Part shown: in pieces, positions 1-9,400 of the stretch | How the letters are laid out: every line of letters begins with the position of its first letter | Position numbering within the stretch: position 1 is the stretch's first letter | Origin: Microtetraspora niveoalba | GTDB lineage: Bacteria; Actinomycetota; Actinomycetes; Streptosporangiales; Streptosporangiaceae | Length of the DNA stretch: 64,000 nucleotides | Assembly (NCBI RefSeq): GCF_001570405.1 | Contig: NZ_BBYM01000015.1 | Location: forward strand, 154,352 to 218,351 | Direction of reading: 5' to 3' | The notes under the pieces: model-generated | Told to the model about the DNA's origin: nothing | What the model saw: the letters and a program-made list of their open reading frames with translations, nothing else | The model's database searches: none | Made by a program: the position numbers and the translations under genes

Positions 1-1
1 G

Positions 2-223
2 CACGCCCGGGCGACTGCGGTCGCCGTCGAACTGGACTGGAGGCACGACCCGCTCGTGATCGCCGTCACCGACGACGGCCGCGGGCACACGGGCGGCTCG
101 GGCCACGGGCTGATCGGCATCCGCGAGCGGGCGGCGGCCTGTGGCGGGTCGGCGTCCTTCGGCCCCGGGCCGGACGGGCGCGGCTTCACCGTCACGGTGC
201 ACCTGACGGGAGCCGCCTTGTGA
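2..223 (+). CDS. Two-component sensor histidine kinase, C-terminal fragment
   Basis: Only the last 73 codons are in the window; the frame is open from base 2 to the TGA at 221-223. It encodes the end of a HATPase_c ATP-binding domain: the G1 box reads DDGRG and the G2 box GHGLIGIRER, followed by the usual GGxxxFGxxxxGGF-like end (ACGGSASFGPGPDGRGF) and a final beta strand. This arrangement is that of NarL-partner kinases (HisKA_3 class). The stop overlaps the start of the response regulator gene by four bases (GTGA), so the pair should be translationally coupled. The sensor part lies outside the window, so the signal is unknown. Confidence 0.85.
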   Translation, partial: HARATAVAVELDWRHDPLVIAVTDDGRGHTGGSGHGLIGIRERAAACGGSASFGPGPDGRGFTVTVHLTGAAL

Positions 224-885
224 CGATCCGCGTCGTGGTCGCCGACGACCATGAGCTCGTGCGCAGCGGCTTCGCCCTGATCTTGGACACCCAGCCGGAC
301 ATCACGGTCGTGGCCGAGGTCGGCGACGGCGAGCAGGCCGTCGCGGCGGTCCGCGCGCACGCACCCGACATCGCCCTGCTCGACATCCACATGCCCGTCA
401 TGGACGGCATCCAGGCCGCCCGGACGATCTGCGCCGAGACCGGCACCAAGGTCGTCATCCTGACCGTCTTCGACCAGGACGAGTACGTATACGAGGCACT
501 GCACGCCGGTGCCAGTGGCTTCCTGCTCAAGGACGTGCGGCGCGACGACCTCGTACACGCCGTCCGGGTCGTGATGGCCGGGCAATCGCTGCTGGCGCCC
601 GTCGTGACCAGGAAGCTCATCGACGACCTGGTCCGCCGCGAGGCCCGCCCGCCGATCGTGATACCGGGGATGGACACCCTGACCACCAGGGAGCGCGAGA
701 TTCTCGCCCTGCTCGGCCAGGGGTTGTCCAATCCCGAGATGGCGGTGGCCCTGGTGGTGAGCGAGCACACCGTGAAGACCCACGTCAGTAACGTGCTGTC
801 CAAGCTCGGCTTGCGCGATCGTATTCAGGCGGTCATCTGCGCCTACGAGTCCGGCCTCGTCCAGCCGGGCCGCTGGCGCCGCTAA
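220..885 (+). CDS. NarL/FixJ-family response regulator
   Basis: A 221-residue DNA-binding response regulator, the partner of the kinase whose end overlaps it by four bases. The receiver domain spans about residues 1-120, with acidic pocket D9/D10, phospho-acceptor D55 (in LLDIHMP) and the conserved lysine in LLKD. A LuxR-type helix-turn-helix covers about residues 150-215 (LTTREREILALLGQG, then SEHTVKTHVSNVLSKL). The length is normal for the family. The start is GTG, taken from the GTGA overlap. Targets cannot be told from sequence. It lies upstream of the housekeeping genes and I see no sign that it belongs to the NRPS cluster 4 kb away. Confidence 0.93.
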   Translation: MTIRVVVADDHELVRSGFALILDTQPDITVVAEVGDGEQAVAAVRAHAPDIALLDIHMPVMDGIQAARTICAETGTKVVILTVFDQDEYVYEALHAGASGFLLKDVRRDDLVHAVRVVMAGQSLLAPVVTRKLIDDLVRREARPPIVIPGMDTLTTREREILALLGQGLSNPEMAVALVVSEHTVKTHVSNVLSKLGLRDRIQAVICAYESGLVQPGRWRR

Positions 886-1107
886 GGGGGCGCGGCCGTG
901 ACCTGACGCGAGACCGCGGCGAGCCCAGCAGCGCGGTCGTGGCGCGGCTGCGGTTGCTGTCGACCTTGACGGCGATCAGTTCGCCCGATATCGGGACCTC
1001 CGCCGGCCTCGCGCGGCCGCGCTCGTCATTCGGGATCGGTGCCGGAGGACCGTAAACTGGGCTGATCCCTGGAACTTGACGTACCCCGATGTGAACGGAG
1101 CCGTCTG
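886..1107. other. Intergenic region before def
   Basis: 222 bases without a credible gene. It presumably carries the def promoter: a TAAACT hexamer at 1053-1058 fits a -10 element, but I see no convincing -35 at the right distance. A CGGAG ribosome-binding site lies seven bases before the TTG start of def and supports that start. No clear terminator for the response regulator was found. Confidence 0.5.
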
Positions 1108-1656
1108 TTGGCCATTCAGCCGATCCGCCTGTTCGGCGACCCGGTGCTGCGCACCCCGGCGGAGCCGGTGGTGGATTTCGACAAGGAGCTGCGCCGGCTC
1201 GTCAAGGACCTCACCGACACGATGATGGACGCGCCGGGCGCCGGGCTCGCCGCGCCGCAGATCGGTGTCGGGCTGCGCGTGTTCACCTACTACGTGGACG
1301 ACCAGCTCGGCCACCTGATCAATCCCGACCTCGACCTGTCCTCCGAGCTCGACGAGGAGGGCGAGGAGGGCTGCCTGTCCTTCCCCGGCCTGTCCTTCCC
1401 GACGCCCCGCTCCATCAGGGCCGTGGCCAAGGGTTTCAACATGCACGGCGAGCCCGTCGTGCTGGAGGGCACCGACCTGATGGCGCGCTGCTTCCAGCAC
1501 GAGACCGACCATCTCGACGGCGTGCTCTTCATCGACCGCATGGACGCCAAGCAGCGCAAGCAGGCGATGCGGGCGATCCGCGAGGCCGAGTGGAGCGGGC
1601 TGTCCTCCCCGACCGTGAAGTTCTCCCCCCACGCGACGCGGGGGAGGGCCCTGTAG
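1108..1656 (+). CDS. def: Peptide deformylase
   Basis: Removes the formyl group from the N-terminal methionine of new proteins, a metal-dependent cytosolic step. All three family motifs are intact: [10 protein letters not shown] (motif 1), EGCLS (motif 2, metal-binding cysteine) and QHETDHLDG (motif 3, the two metal-binding histidines and catalytic glutamate). The 182-residue length is typical. The start is TTG at 1108, preceded by CGGAG at seven bases; a GTG at 1091 is in another frame. The stop overlaps the GTG of fmt by one base (TAGTG), so deformylase and the formyltransferase that creates its substrate are co-translated. Confidence 0.97.
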   Translation: MAIQPIRLFGDPVLRTPAEPVVDFDKELRRLVKDLTDTMMDAPGAGLAAPQIGVGLRVFTYYVDDQLGHLINPDLDLSSELDEEGEEGCLSFPGLSFPTPRSIRAVAKGFNMHGEPVVLEGTDLMARCFQHETDHLDGVLFIDRMDAKQRKQAMRAIREAEWSGLSSPTVKFSPHATRGRAL

Positions 1657-2585
1657 TGCGCCTCGTCTTCGCCGGCACACCGGACACCGCGCTGCCCTCG
1701 CTCCGCGCGCTGCTGGACTCGCCCCGGCACGAGGTGGTCGCCGTCGTCACCCGCCCGGACGCGCAGTCCGGCCGGGGGCGCAAGGTCCACCCGAGCCCCG
1801 TGGCCCAGCTCGCCGACGAGGCGGGCATCGAGGTGCTCAGACCGGCGAAGGCCGGGGACCCCGGCTTCCTCGACCGGCTGCGCGAGATCGGCCCGGACTG
1901 CTGCCCGGTCGTCGCGTACGGCGCGCTGCTGCCGCAGGCGGCGCTGGACATCCCCCGGCACGGGTGGGTCAACCTGCACTTCTCGCTGCTGCCCGCCTGG
2001 CGCGGCGCGGCCCCGGTCCAGCACGCGGTGCTGCACGGCGACGAGATCACCGGCGCCGCGACCTTCCGCATCGTCAAGGAGCTCGACGCCGGCCCCGTCT
2101 TCGGCGTGGTGACCGAGCCGGTGCGGCCGGACGACACCAGCGGCGACCTGCTCGGCCGCCTCGCCGAGTCGGGCGCCGAGCTGCTCCTCGCCACCCTGGA
2201 CGGCATCGAGGACGGCACGCTGGAGGCCCGCGAGCAACCGCACGACGGCGTCAGCCTCGCCCCCAAGATCGACATGGGCGACGCCCGGGTGGACTGGACG
2301 GCCACCGCCATGCGCGTCGATCGCCTGATCCGCGCGTGCACGCCCGCCCCCGGCGCGTGGAGCGAGTTCCGCGGCCAGCGGCTCAAGGTCGGCCCGGTGC
2401 GGCCCGCGCCCGACGCGGACCGGCTCGGCCCCGGAGAGATCAGGGCGACCAAGAGCAGCGTCCTGGTCGGCACCGCGAGCCACCCGGTCGAGCTGGGCGA
2501 GGTGCAGCCGCAGGGCAAGCGCCAGATGACGGCGGCGGAGTGGGCGCGCGGCGTCCGCGTGACCGGCGAAGATCGGCTGGGCTGA
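1656..2585 (+). CDS. fmt: Methionyl-tRNA formyltransferase
   Basis: Transfers a formyl group from 10-formyl-tetrahydrofolate to initiator Met-tRNA. The 309-residue protein begins [16 protein letters not shown], the usual family start. It carries the catalytic region with [18 protein letters not shown] (the HxSLLPxxRG signature) and a C-terminal OB-fold-like domain ending near [13 protein letters not shown]. An in-frame ATG at 1590 would extend it through the end of def; I prefer GTG 1656 because it matches the family N-terminus and overlaps the def stop by one base. rsmB follows after six bases. Confidence 0.97.
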   Translation: MRLVFAGTPDTALPSLRALLDSPRHEVVAVVTRPDAQSGRGRKVHPSPVAQLADEAGIEVLRPAKAGDPGFLDRLREIGPDCCPVVAYGALLPQAALDIPRHGWVNLHFSLLPAWRGAAPVQHAVLHGDEITGAATFRIVKELDAGPVFGVVTEPVRPDDTSGDLLGRLAESGAELLLATLDGIEDGTLEAREQPHDGVSLAPKIDMGDARVDWTATAMRVDRLIRACTPAPGAWSEFRGQRLKVGPVRPAPDADRLGPGEIRATKSSVLVGTASHPVELGEVQPQGKRQMTAAEWARGVRVTGEDRLG

Positions 2586-2591
2586 GCGATC

Positions 2592-4148
2592 GTGAACAAG
2601 GACAACCGCGGCCGCCGCGACCACGCCGGACAGAAGCCCACGGGACACGACCGGGCCGGGCAGAACCGCGGGCAGGGCGGCGCCGGGCAGGGGCCCTCCG
2701 AGCAGCGCCGTACCGGACAGGGCGGCGGCGACCAGGGACGCGGCGGACCGCAGCGCCCGGGACAGCGCGGCGCGGACCGGGGCCGTGGAGACCGGGGCGG
2801 GCGGCGCGGCCCGGCCAGGCCGGTCAGGGACGAGGCGCGCAACGCCGCCTACGACCTGATGCGCGCCGTCGACGAGCGCGACGCGTACGCCAACCTGCTG
2901 ATGCCGACGCTGCTGCGGCAGCGGAGGCTCACCGGAAGGGACGCCGCGCTCGCCACCGAGCTGGCGTACGGCACGCTGCGCGGCCTCGGCACGTACGACG
3001 AGGTCATCGCGATGTGCAGCGACCGCCCGCCGGAGGAGGTGGACCCGCCGCTGCTGGACGCGATCCGGCTCGGCGTCCACCAGCTCCTGCGGACCCGCAT
3101 CCCTCCGCACGCCGCGGTGAGCGCGACCATCGACCTGGTGCGGCTCCGCGTCGGGAGCGGCCCCGCCCGGTACGCCAACGCCGTGCTGCGCAAGGTCGCC
3201 ACCCGCACGCTGGAGGAGTGGTTGCCCATCGTGGCGCCGCCGCGCGAGGAGGACCCGGTCGGGAACCTCGCGGTGACCTACAGCCACCCCGCCTGGATCG
3301 TCGCCGCCCTGCGGGACGCCCTCGGCGGCGACGCCGAGGAGACCGCCGCGCTGCTCGCCGCGGACAACGACCGGCCCAGGGTGGCGCTGGTGGCCCGTCC
3401 CGGCCGCTGCACGCTCGACGAGCTCGTCGCCGCGGGCGCCGAGCCCGCCGCCTACTCGCCGTACGGCGCCTATCTGCGGGAGGGCGACCCGGGCGCGCTG
3501 CCGGCGATCGGCGAGGCGCGGGCGGCCGTGCAGGACGAGGCGAGCCAGCTCGTCGCCCTCGCCCTCACCCGGGTCCCCCTGGAGCGGGACGCGCGCTGGC
3601 TCGACATGTGCGCCGGGCCCGGCGGCAAGGCCGGGCTGCTCGACGCGCTCGCCACGCTGCGGGGAGCGCGCCTGCTCGGCTCCGACGTGCAGTATCACCG
3701 CGCCCGGCTGGCCTGGCAGGCCACCGCCGAGGCCAAGATCATCACGGCGGACGGCACGGAGCCCGCGTGGCGGCCGGGCGTGTTCGACCGGGTGATGCTG
3801 GATGCGCCCTGCACCGGGCTGGGCGCGTTGCGCCGCCGCCCCGAGGCACGCTGGCGGCGCGACCCGCGCGGCATCCCCGAGCTGACCGCGCTGCAGCGGA
3901 GGCTGCTCGCCACCGCGCTCGACGCCGTACGGCCCGGCGGGGTGGTGGCGTACGTGACGTGCTCGCCGCACCTGGCCGAGACCCGCGCGGTGGTCGGCGA
4001 CCTCGCCGGGGACGGGCGGGCCGAGATCCTCGACGCCAGGGAGTACCTCCCGGAGGTCCCCGGCCTCGGCGACGGCCCGTACGCGCAGTTCTGGCCGCAC
4101 CGCCACGGCACCGACGCGATGTTCCTCGCGCTGCTCCGCCGCAGGTGA
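2592..4148 (+). CDS. rsmB: 16S rRNA m5C967 methyltransferase RsmB (Sun/Fmu family)
   Basis: Methylates a cytosine of 16S rRNA using SAM. The first ~80 residues are low-complexity and rich in Gly, Arg, Gln and Asp, as in many high-GC actinobacterial RsmB proteins. A NusB-like RNA-binding domain follows at about residues 85-210. The C-terminal methyltransferase domain has LDMCAGPGGKAG (SAM loop), DAPCTGLGALRRRPEARWR and VTCSPH, whose two cysteines are the pair used by RNA m5C methyltransferases. The start is GTG 2592. In actinobacteria such as Mycobacterium tuberculosis fmt-rsmB is followed at once by rpe; here rpe appears only at 52448, after the NRPS cluster. Confidence 0.95.
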   Translation: MNKDNRGRRDHAGQKPTGHDRAGQNRGQGGAGQGPSEQRRTGQGGGDQGRGGPQRPGQRGADRGRGDRGGRRGPARPVRDEARNAAYDLMRAVDERDAYANLLMPTLLRQRRLTGRDAALATELAYGTLRGLGTYDEVIAMCSDRPPEEVDPPLLDAIRLGVHQLLRTRIPPHAAVSATIDLVRLRVGSGPARYANAVLRKVATRTLEEWLPIVAPPREEDPVGNLAVTYSHPAWIVAALRDALGGDAEETAALLAADNDRPRVALVARPGRCTLDELVAAGAEPAAYSPYGAYLREGDPGALPAIGEARAAVQDEASQLVALALTRVPLERDARWLDMCAGPGGKAGLLDALATLRGARLLGSDVQYHRARLAWQATAEAKIITADGTEPAWRPGVFDRVMLDAPCTGLGALRRRPEARWRRDPRGIPELTALQRRLLATALDAVRPGGVVAYVTCSPHLAETRAVVGDLAGDGRAEILDAREYLPEVPGLGDGPYAQFWPHRHGTDAMFLALLRRR

Positions 4149-4742
4149 GACACGGCCGTGCGGGCGTGATGGGTTGGAAGGCCGGTGATCGCGTAGACGG
4201 TCACGGTCGGCCATTTCGCGCGCCCGCGCCGAGGCCGTGGACCGGGCGTTCGATCTGAATGGGACAAACGATACTAAAGTGAATATTGAGGCGATTGCTG
4301 CCTAAGAACGCCTGGCGATAGGGGCGGAGGTTCGCCTGCGGGTCGATGTGAGCCGCGAACAGGCGCGGACGGGGTTCCACCCGGATCATCCGCTGGGCTG
4401 CCGTCGACGCCGAGCCCCGACCGTGTGGTGTTCGAGCACGTCATCGATGCTCTGGTCCGTCGGCATGCCTGTCCATCCGCACCCAGTTGTGCAGCGTGTA
4501 TCGGGTCTCCACGGCACAGGGAAGCGCGCACCGAGGCTCCTGGCGGAGAGGCGGCGTAGGGACCGGAAATTCCCACCAGGACCCTCTTCCACGTCCGCTC
4601 GCCTCCGCCCGAGCGTCGTCTTCATCGCCCTGAACCCGCAGGTCAAAACTGCTAACCGCCTGAGTCCCTGGTGTTGGCATTGGCTCCACACTTCCCGTGG
4701 TGGGCATAGTCAAAGGAAAACCGAACCCGCTAGTATTACTGA
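4149..4742. other. Intergenic junction between rsmB and the NRPS cluster
   Basis: 594 bases, visibly lower in GC than the flanks from about 4250. Short open frames exist on both strands (for example 4348-4917 plus), but none has a credible protein family, start site or codon bias, so I call no gene. A perfect CACGGCCGTG palindrome lies just after rsmB. The right end carries the lmbU-type promoter. This is the left edge of the inserted cluster and may hold decayed sequence; I could not recognise any element in it. Confidence 0.5.
4707..4736 (+). promoter_or_regulatory. Candidate promoter of the LmbU-type regulator
   Basis: TAGTCA at 4707-4712 (four of six matches to TTGACA) and TAGTAT at 4731-4736 are separated by 18 bases. 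A start of transcription about seven bases after the -10 falls on the GTG start codon at 4743. No Shine-Dalgarno sequence is visible, so the mRNA would be leaderless, which is common in actinomycetes. Confidence 0.45.
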
Positions 4743-5384
4743 GTGGCAGCTCAACGACCGAATGCGATGGCGAGCCCGGGTGGCAGTAGGCGTGCGGCTT
4801 TATATGCAAGAGCTGTCAGCGGGCAAGAGCGGCTGGGGCTTGGTGACGCTGCGCGAGTGCGCGGTCTTGGTTTGCAATTATCAGTGGATATCACATTCGA
4901 ATCGTGGGAGCGGATAGGAAGGAATCTCAGTCTGCTGGGCAATTCCACGGCGTGGTGGCTCGGTGACTGGCTCGTCTTCGGAGAAGAGTTCTTTCCTGAT
5001 CGATACACTCGCGCGGTCGAGAGCACGTCGCTGGCGTATCAGACCTTGCGTAACTACGCGTGGGTCGCGCGTGCCTTCCCGCTGTCCCGTCGACGGGACA
5101 AGCTGAGCCTGCAGCACCACCTGGTGGTAGCCGCGCTGCCCGAGCACGAGCAGGAGGACTGGCTGACCAGGGCGGAGCGCGGTATGTGGTCCCAGCGGCG
5201 GCTCCGGCAGGAACTGCGGGCGAGCAGGCAGGAACAGTGGCCTGCCGAGTCGGGGACGACGAGCCTGGTTCTGAAAGTGCCGCGGGAGAGCCGGCGGCGC
5301 TGGGAGGAAGCGGCCGGCGCGGTCGGCCTGGCGGTGCCCGACTGGATCGTGCAAACGCTCGACGAGGTCGCGGCCGACTGCTGA
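4743..5384 (+). CDS. LmbU-family transcriptional regulator
   Basis: A 213-residue protein of the LmbU/NovE/HrmB type, DNA-binding regulators found in many actinomycete antibiotic clusters and normally activators of the cluster they sit in. The family core is clear: SWERIGRNLSLLGNSTAWWLGDWLVFGE, then PDRY, SLAYQTLRNYAWVARAFPLSRRRDKLSLQHH and AALPEHEQEDWL. The first ~45 residues are poorly conserved and the true start could be later. The GTG at 4743 is chosen because a -10 element ends seven bases upstream. Codon 46 is TTA (4878-4880), the rare leucine codon that depends on the bldA tRNA in streptomycetes. As the first cluster gene it is the most likely pathway-specific switch. Confidence 0.88.
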   Translation: MAAQRPNAMASPGGSRRAALYARAVSGQERLGLGDAARVRGLGLQLSVDITFESWERIGRNLSLLGNSTAWWLGDWLVFGEEFFPDRYTRAVESTSLAYQTLRNYAWVARAFPLSRRRDKLSLQHHLVVAALPEHEQEDWLTRAERGMWSQRRLRQELRASRQEQWPAESGTTSLVLKVPRESRRRWEEAAGAVGLAVPDWIVQTLDEVAADC

Positions 5385-5405
5385 CGAGAACGCTCCGGGG
5401 GCAGA

Positions 5406-6308
5406 TCAGGTGAGGTCGATCTGTTCGCCGATGATTGGATAACCAGCCCTGTCGAAGATCCGGGCCATGGGGATGTTGGCCAGGTCGGTGGTCGCGGCAA
5501 TTTCCTCCGCACCCTGCTCGACGAGGAAGCGGGTGATCTCGGCCAGCATGTCGTAGCCGTACCCGTGACCGCGTTGCGCCGCGACGACGCCGATGAACCC
5601 GACGACCGGCCGGGTGTGGTTACGTGCGGGCACCGCCAGGCCGACCAGCTCCCCGTCCCGTGTCCATGCCGTTCGCCACCACTCGCGGGGGGACGGATAC
5701 CAGCGCAGACCGGCCAGCTCCTCGCGGGCGGCGGCCTCGACGCCGCCGGTTTCGACGCGATCGCGCGCGTGGTCGACCAGCGTGCCGGTCATGATCTGGC
5801 ACAGTGCGTCGAGGATGACGTCGTCGTCGGGCTCGGAGCGGAACTCGAGCCGGTCGGTGGTGGTGGGCGGAGTCAGGTCCGTGCCCCACAGGTACCGCAG
5901 GCGCTGCGCCGTGAGCCGCATGCCGGCCTGTTCGGCGGCAGCGATGCGGGGCTCGATGACTCCGCGGAGCACCGGGTCGTCACGCCAGCCACTCGGGAGC
6001 TGCATGCTGTGCTCGACACGGTACGGCGCTGCCTTCAGCAAGGCGACACCATCGGCGGGGTCGTCGAAGTCGAACCAGTCCAGGCAGCGCGGCGTGGTGT
6101 CCGAGGGGCCGCCCCACCACCCGGCCCTCGCGACGACCAGGCCGTTGCGTATGGCGACCCAGCTCCATTCCGGTCGATACTGACCTTCGCTGGAGAGCGC
6201 CCGATAGCCGTGATGAGTCGGTACGAGCCCGAGAAGCTCTGGATCGGGGCGGGAGAGAAACAGTTCTTCCTCGCCCTCTTCGAGAGGTCGAATGATGAGT
6301 TCCGGCAC
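5406..6308 (-). CDS. GNAT-family N-acetyltransferase
   Basis: A 300-residue protein with a GNAT fold in its C-terminal half: the acetyl-CoA loop reads QRGHGYGYDML, followed by a helix and the final RIFDRAGYPIIGEQ strand-helix-strand typical of motif B. The N-terminal half (about 1-150) shows no family I can name; it is rich in tryptophan and acidic residues. The start is GTG 6308 with AGGAG six bases upstream. It lies tail to tail with the LmbU-type gene and head to head with the first NRPS. It may acetylate the product as self-protection, tailor it, or be unrelated. Confidence 0.7.
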   Translation of the reverse strand: MPELIIRPLEEGEEELFLSRPDPELLGLVPTHHGYRALSSEGQYRPEWSWVAIRNGLVVARAGWWGGPSDTTPRCLDWFDFDDPADGVALLKAAPYRVEHSMQLPSGWRDDPVLRGVIEPRIAAAEQAGMRLTAQRLRYLWGTDLTPPTTTDRLEFRSEPDDDVILDALCQIMTGTLVDHARDRVETGGVEAAAREELAGLRWYPSPREWWRTAWTRDGELVGLAVPARNHTRPVVGFIGVVAAQRGHGYGYDMLAEITRFLVEQGAEEIAATTDLANIPMARIFDRAGYPIIGEQIDLT

Positions 6309-6335
6309 GGCATCTCCTAATGACGGCGTAGCAGA

Positions 6336-6356
6336 AGAACCCCGGGGAGCGGTTCT
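6336..6356. promoter_or_regulatory. Inverted repeat in the GNAT / NRPS 1 divergent region
   Basis: AGAACC at 6336-6341 and its exact complement GGTTCT at 6351-6356 are separated by nine bases, inside the 179-base region between the divergent GNAT and NRPS 1 starts. The spacing, about 1.5 helical turns between half-site centres, suits a dimeric regulator. A small overlapping palindrome (GGTTCTAACC) sits at 6351-6360. The regulator is unknown and chance is possible. Confidence 0.3.
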
Positions 6357-6487
6357 AACCTAGCTGATTTCGGGTGAATCCCGTGATAGTTTTCCGGCGA
6401 ATGCTCGCGGCCGGGCGTTCACCTGGTTTCGCCTGCGTTCAGGGCGATCCGCCGCCTGATCGTGGCATGCATGGGGAGGGTGTGACG

Positions 6488-9400
6488 ATGGCGCCGGTCG
6501 ATTCTCTTATTTTTCCCGCATCGTTCGATCAGTATCGGAATTGGCTCGTCGAGCAGCTCATTCCGGGAACGGCGGCTTACCATATCCCTTTCGCGCTGCG
6601 GTTACGCGGAAAACTCGATGTCGACGCGGTGCGGCGAGCACTCACCACGGTCGCCGCCAGGCACGATGCGCTCCGTACGACGGTCACGGAGGTTGACGGG
6701 GAAGTCGTGCAGGTCGTCCGGTCTGAGGCGGAGCTGACGCTGCCGTTGCGCACGATCGATGAAAGCGAACTCAGCGCCGTGCTCGCCGCCACGTGCGCGG
6801 CGCCGTTCGACCTGCACGAGGGGCCGCTGGTGCGTGCCGCGCTCTTCCGCCTCGCGCCGGACCACCACGTGCTCGCGGTAACGATGCACCACATGATCTC
6901 GGATGTGTGGTCGTGCGGGCTCTTCGTCGATGAGTTGGCCGCCTTCTACAACGATCCGTTCCAGGCGCGAGCCGAACCTGCCCTGCAGTACGGAGACTTC
7001 GCGATCTGGCAGCGCGAACAACTGGACGGCGAACGCGCTGGACGGCTCATCCGCTTCTGGCGCGCGGAACTGGCCGGGATGCCCGGCGAGCTGGACCTCC
7101 AGACGGACCGGGCGCGGCCCTCGGTGCAGACGCTGGAAGGCGCGGCCGAGCCGGTCCGGCTGCCCGAGGCGGTGTCGGCGGGCATCCAGGAGCTGTGCCG
7201 TCGCGACGGTGTGACACCGTTCATGGTCCTGCTCGCGGCGTTCCAGGTGGTGCTGCGGTTACGGTCCGGACTGGACGACATCGTGGTCGGCACCGGGGTG
7301 TCCACTCGTGAACCCGGGACGGAAGACGTCATCGGCTCGTTCGTGAACACCGTCCTGCTGCGTACCTCGCTGGCAGGCGATCCCTCCTTCGAGGAGCTCG
7401 TCGGCCGGGTGAAGACGACGACGTTGAACGCCCTCGAGCACCAGGACCTGCCCTTCGAACGGCTCGTCGACGAGCTCGCCCCCGACCGTGACCTCAGCCG
7501 CAACCCCTTGACTCAGGTCATGCTCGTCATTCAGAACGCGCCGCTTCCCGAGCCGAGCTTGGCGGGGCTGACCTCCGAACGGGTGCCGGTGCCCCGGCAC
7601 GTGTCCCAGCTCGACCTGAACGTGCAGCTGTGGTCGGACGGCGTGACGTACACGGGCTTCGCCGAATACTCCACCGCTTTGTTCGACGCGGCCACCGTGC
7701 GCGGCCTGATCGATCAGTTCGAGCGCGTCCTGTCGCGGGCGCTGTCCGACCCGGGCCGCCCGATCGGCGAACTCGGCCTGCCCACGACGGAGGAGCGGGA
7801 GCTGGTCCTGCGGACGTGGAACACCACCCGCGCGGAGGGCGAGGCCCCTGCTTTCCCCGGGGACTTGGCCCGCCAGGCCGTCGCCACACCCGACGCCGTG
7901 GCGGTGAGGGCCGAGGACACGCTGACCTACCGGGAGCTGAACGCCCGGGTCAACCGCCTGGCCAGGCTGCTCGCCGCCAGAGGGCTGCGGCAGGAACAGC
8001 TGGCCGCGGTCATGATCCCGCCCTCAGCCGATCTGGTGGTGGCGCTCCTGGCGGTCTTGAAAGCCGGCGGCGCCTACCTTCCGATCGACCCTGACTACCC
8101 GGCAGAACGGATCGCGTTCATGCTGTCGGACGCCAGGCCGTCGATGGTGCTGACCGTCGGTGCTCTGCGCGGGCTCCTGGCTGACCCGGCGGAGGTCCTG
8201 GAGCTCGACCACGACGACATCCGGGCCGCTCTGCGGGACTGCCCCGACATGGAACCGGGGTTGACGGTGCCGCGCGAGGCCGCCGCCTACGTCATCTACA
8301 CCTCGGGTTCGACAGGTGTTCCGAAGGGCGTCGTGGTCTCGCGCGGCGCGCTGGCGAACTTCCTGGCGGCGATGGGGGAGCGCATCCCGCTCAGGCCCGG
8401 CGACCGTGTGCCGTCCGTGACCACCATCGGGTTCGACACGGCGGCCCTGGAGCTCTATCTGCCGCTGACCTGCGGGGCGAGCATCACGATGGTCCCACGC
8501 CAGGTGGTGCGTGATCCAGGCGCGCTCGCCGACGTGCTCAAGCGTGACGGCGTCACCATGATGCAGGCCACGCCCTCGCTTTGGCAGACGCTGGTGGCGG
8601 CGCGCCCTGAGTGCCTGGACGGGCTGCGCGTCCTGTCCGGCGGTGAGGCGCTGACGCCGGGCCTGCTGTCCGGCCTCCGGCAGGCGGGAGCCGAGGTAAG
8701 GAACCTTTACGGGCCGACGGAGACGACCGTGTGGTCCACGGTGTCCGGCGCCCTGGAGGACGACAGGCAGCCCACGATCGGCCGGCCCGTCAGGAACACC
8801 CAGATTTACGTGCTCGACGCCGTCCTGCGCCCGGTTCTCCCAGGGCAGCGGGGCGAGGTCTACATCGCGGGCGACGGGCTGGCCCGCGGGTACCTGGGTA
8901 GACCGTCGCTCACCGCGGAACGCTTCACGGCGTGTCCGTTCGGCGCGCCGGGAACGGTCATGTATCGCACCGGCGACCTCGCGCGCTGGACGTCACACGG
9001 CGAGCTGGAGTATCTGGGACGCGCGGATGACCAGGTGAAGCTCCGGGGGTTCCGCATAGAGCCCGGCGAGATCGAGACCGTGATCGGCGGACTCCCCGAG
9101 GTGGCGCGGGTCGCGGTCGCCATCCGCGACATCCGGGGGGCCGGCCCACGCTTGATCGCCTACGTGGTGCCGGCCTCGGGCCGCGACGTGGTCCCGGCGG
9201 ACGTGCGTGCGCACGCCGCGCGGTTCCTGCCGTCACATTTGGTGCCGGGCGTGGTCCTGACCGTGGCCGAACTCCCGCTGACCCCCAACGGCAAGCTCGA
9301 TCGCAGGGCCCTGCCCGAGGTGTCCGATCCGGTGACCGCCCAGCGGGCCGGCGGCGCGCCGTCCACGCCTGGGGAAAAGGCGCTGTGCGAGGCGTTCTCC

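Noticed and set aside
1290..4214. 974-codon open frame on the minus strand across def, fmt and rsmB
   Set aside because: It is antisense to three well-supported genes; long shadow frames are expected at this GC content, and the translation is low-complexity Arg/Gly/Ala/Pro without a domain.
4348..4917. 189-codon plus-strand frame before and overlapping the LmbU-type gene
   Set aside because: No family resemblance, no ribosome-binding site, and its 3' part is an alternate frame of the LmbU-type gene.
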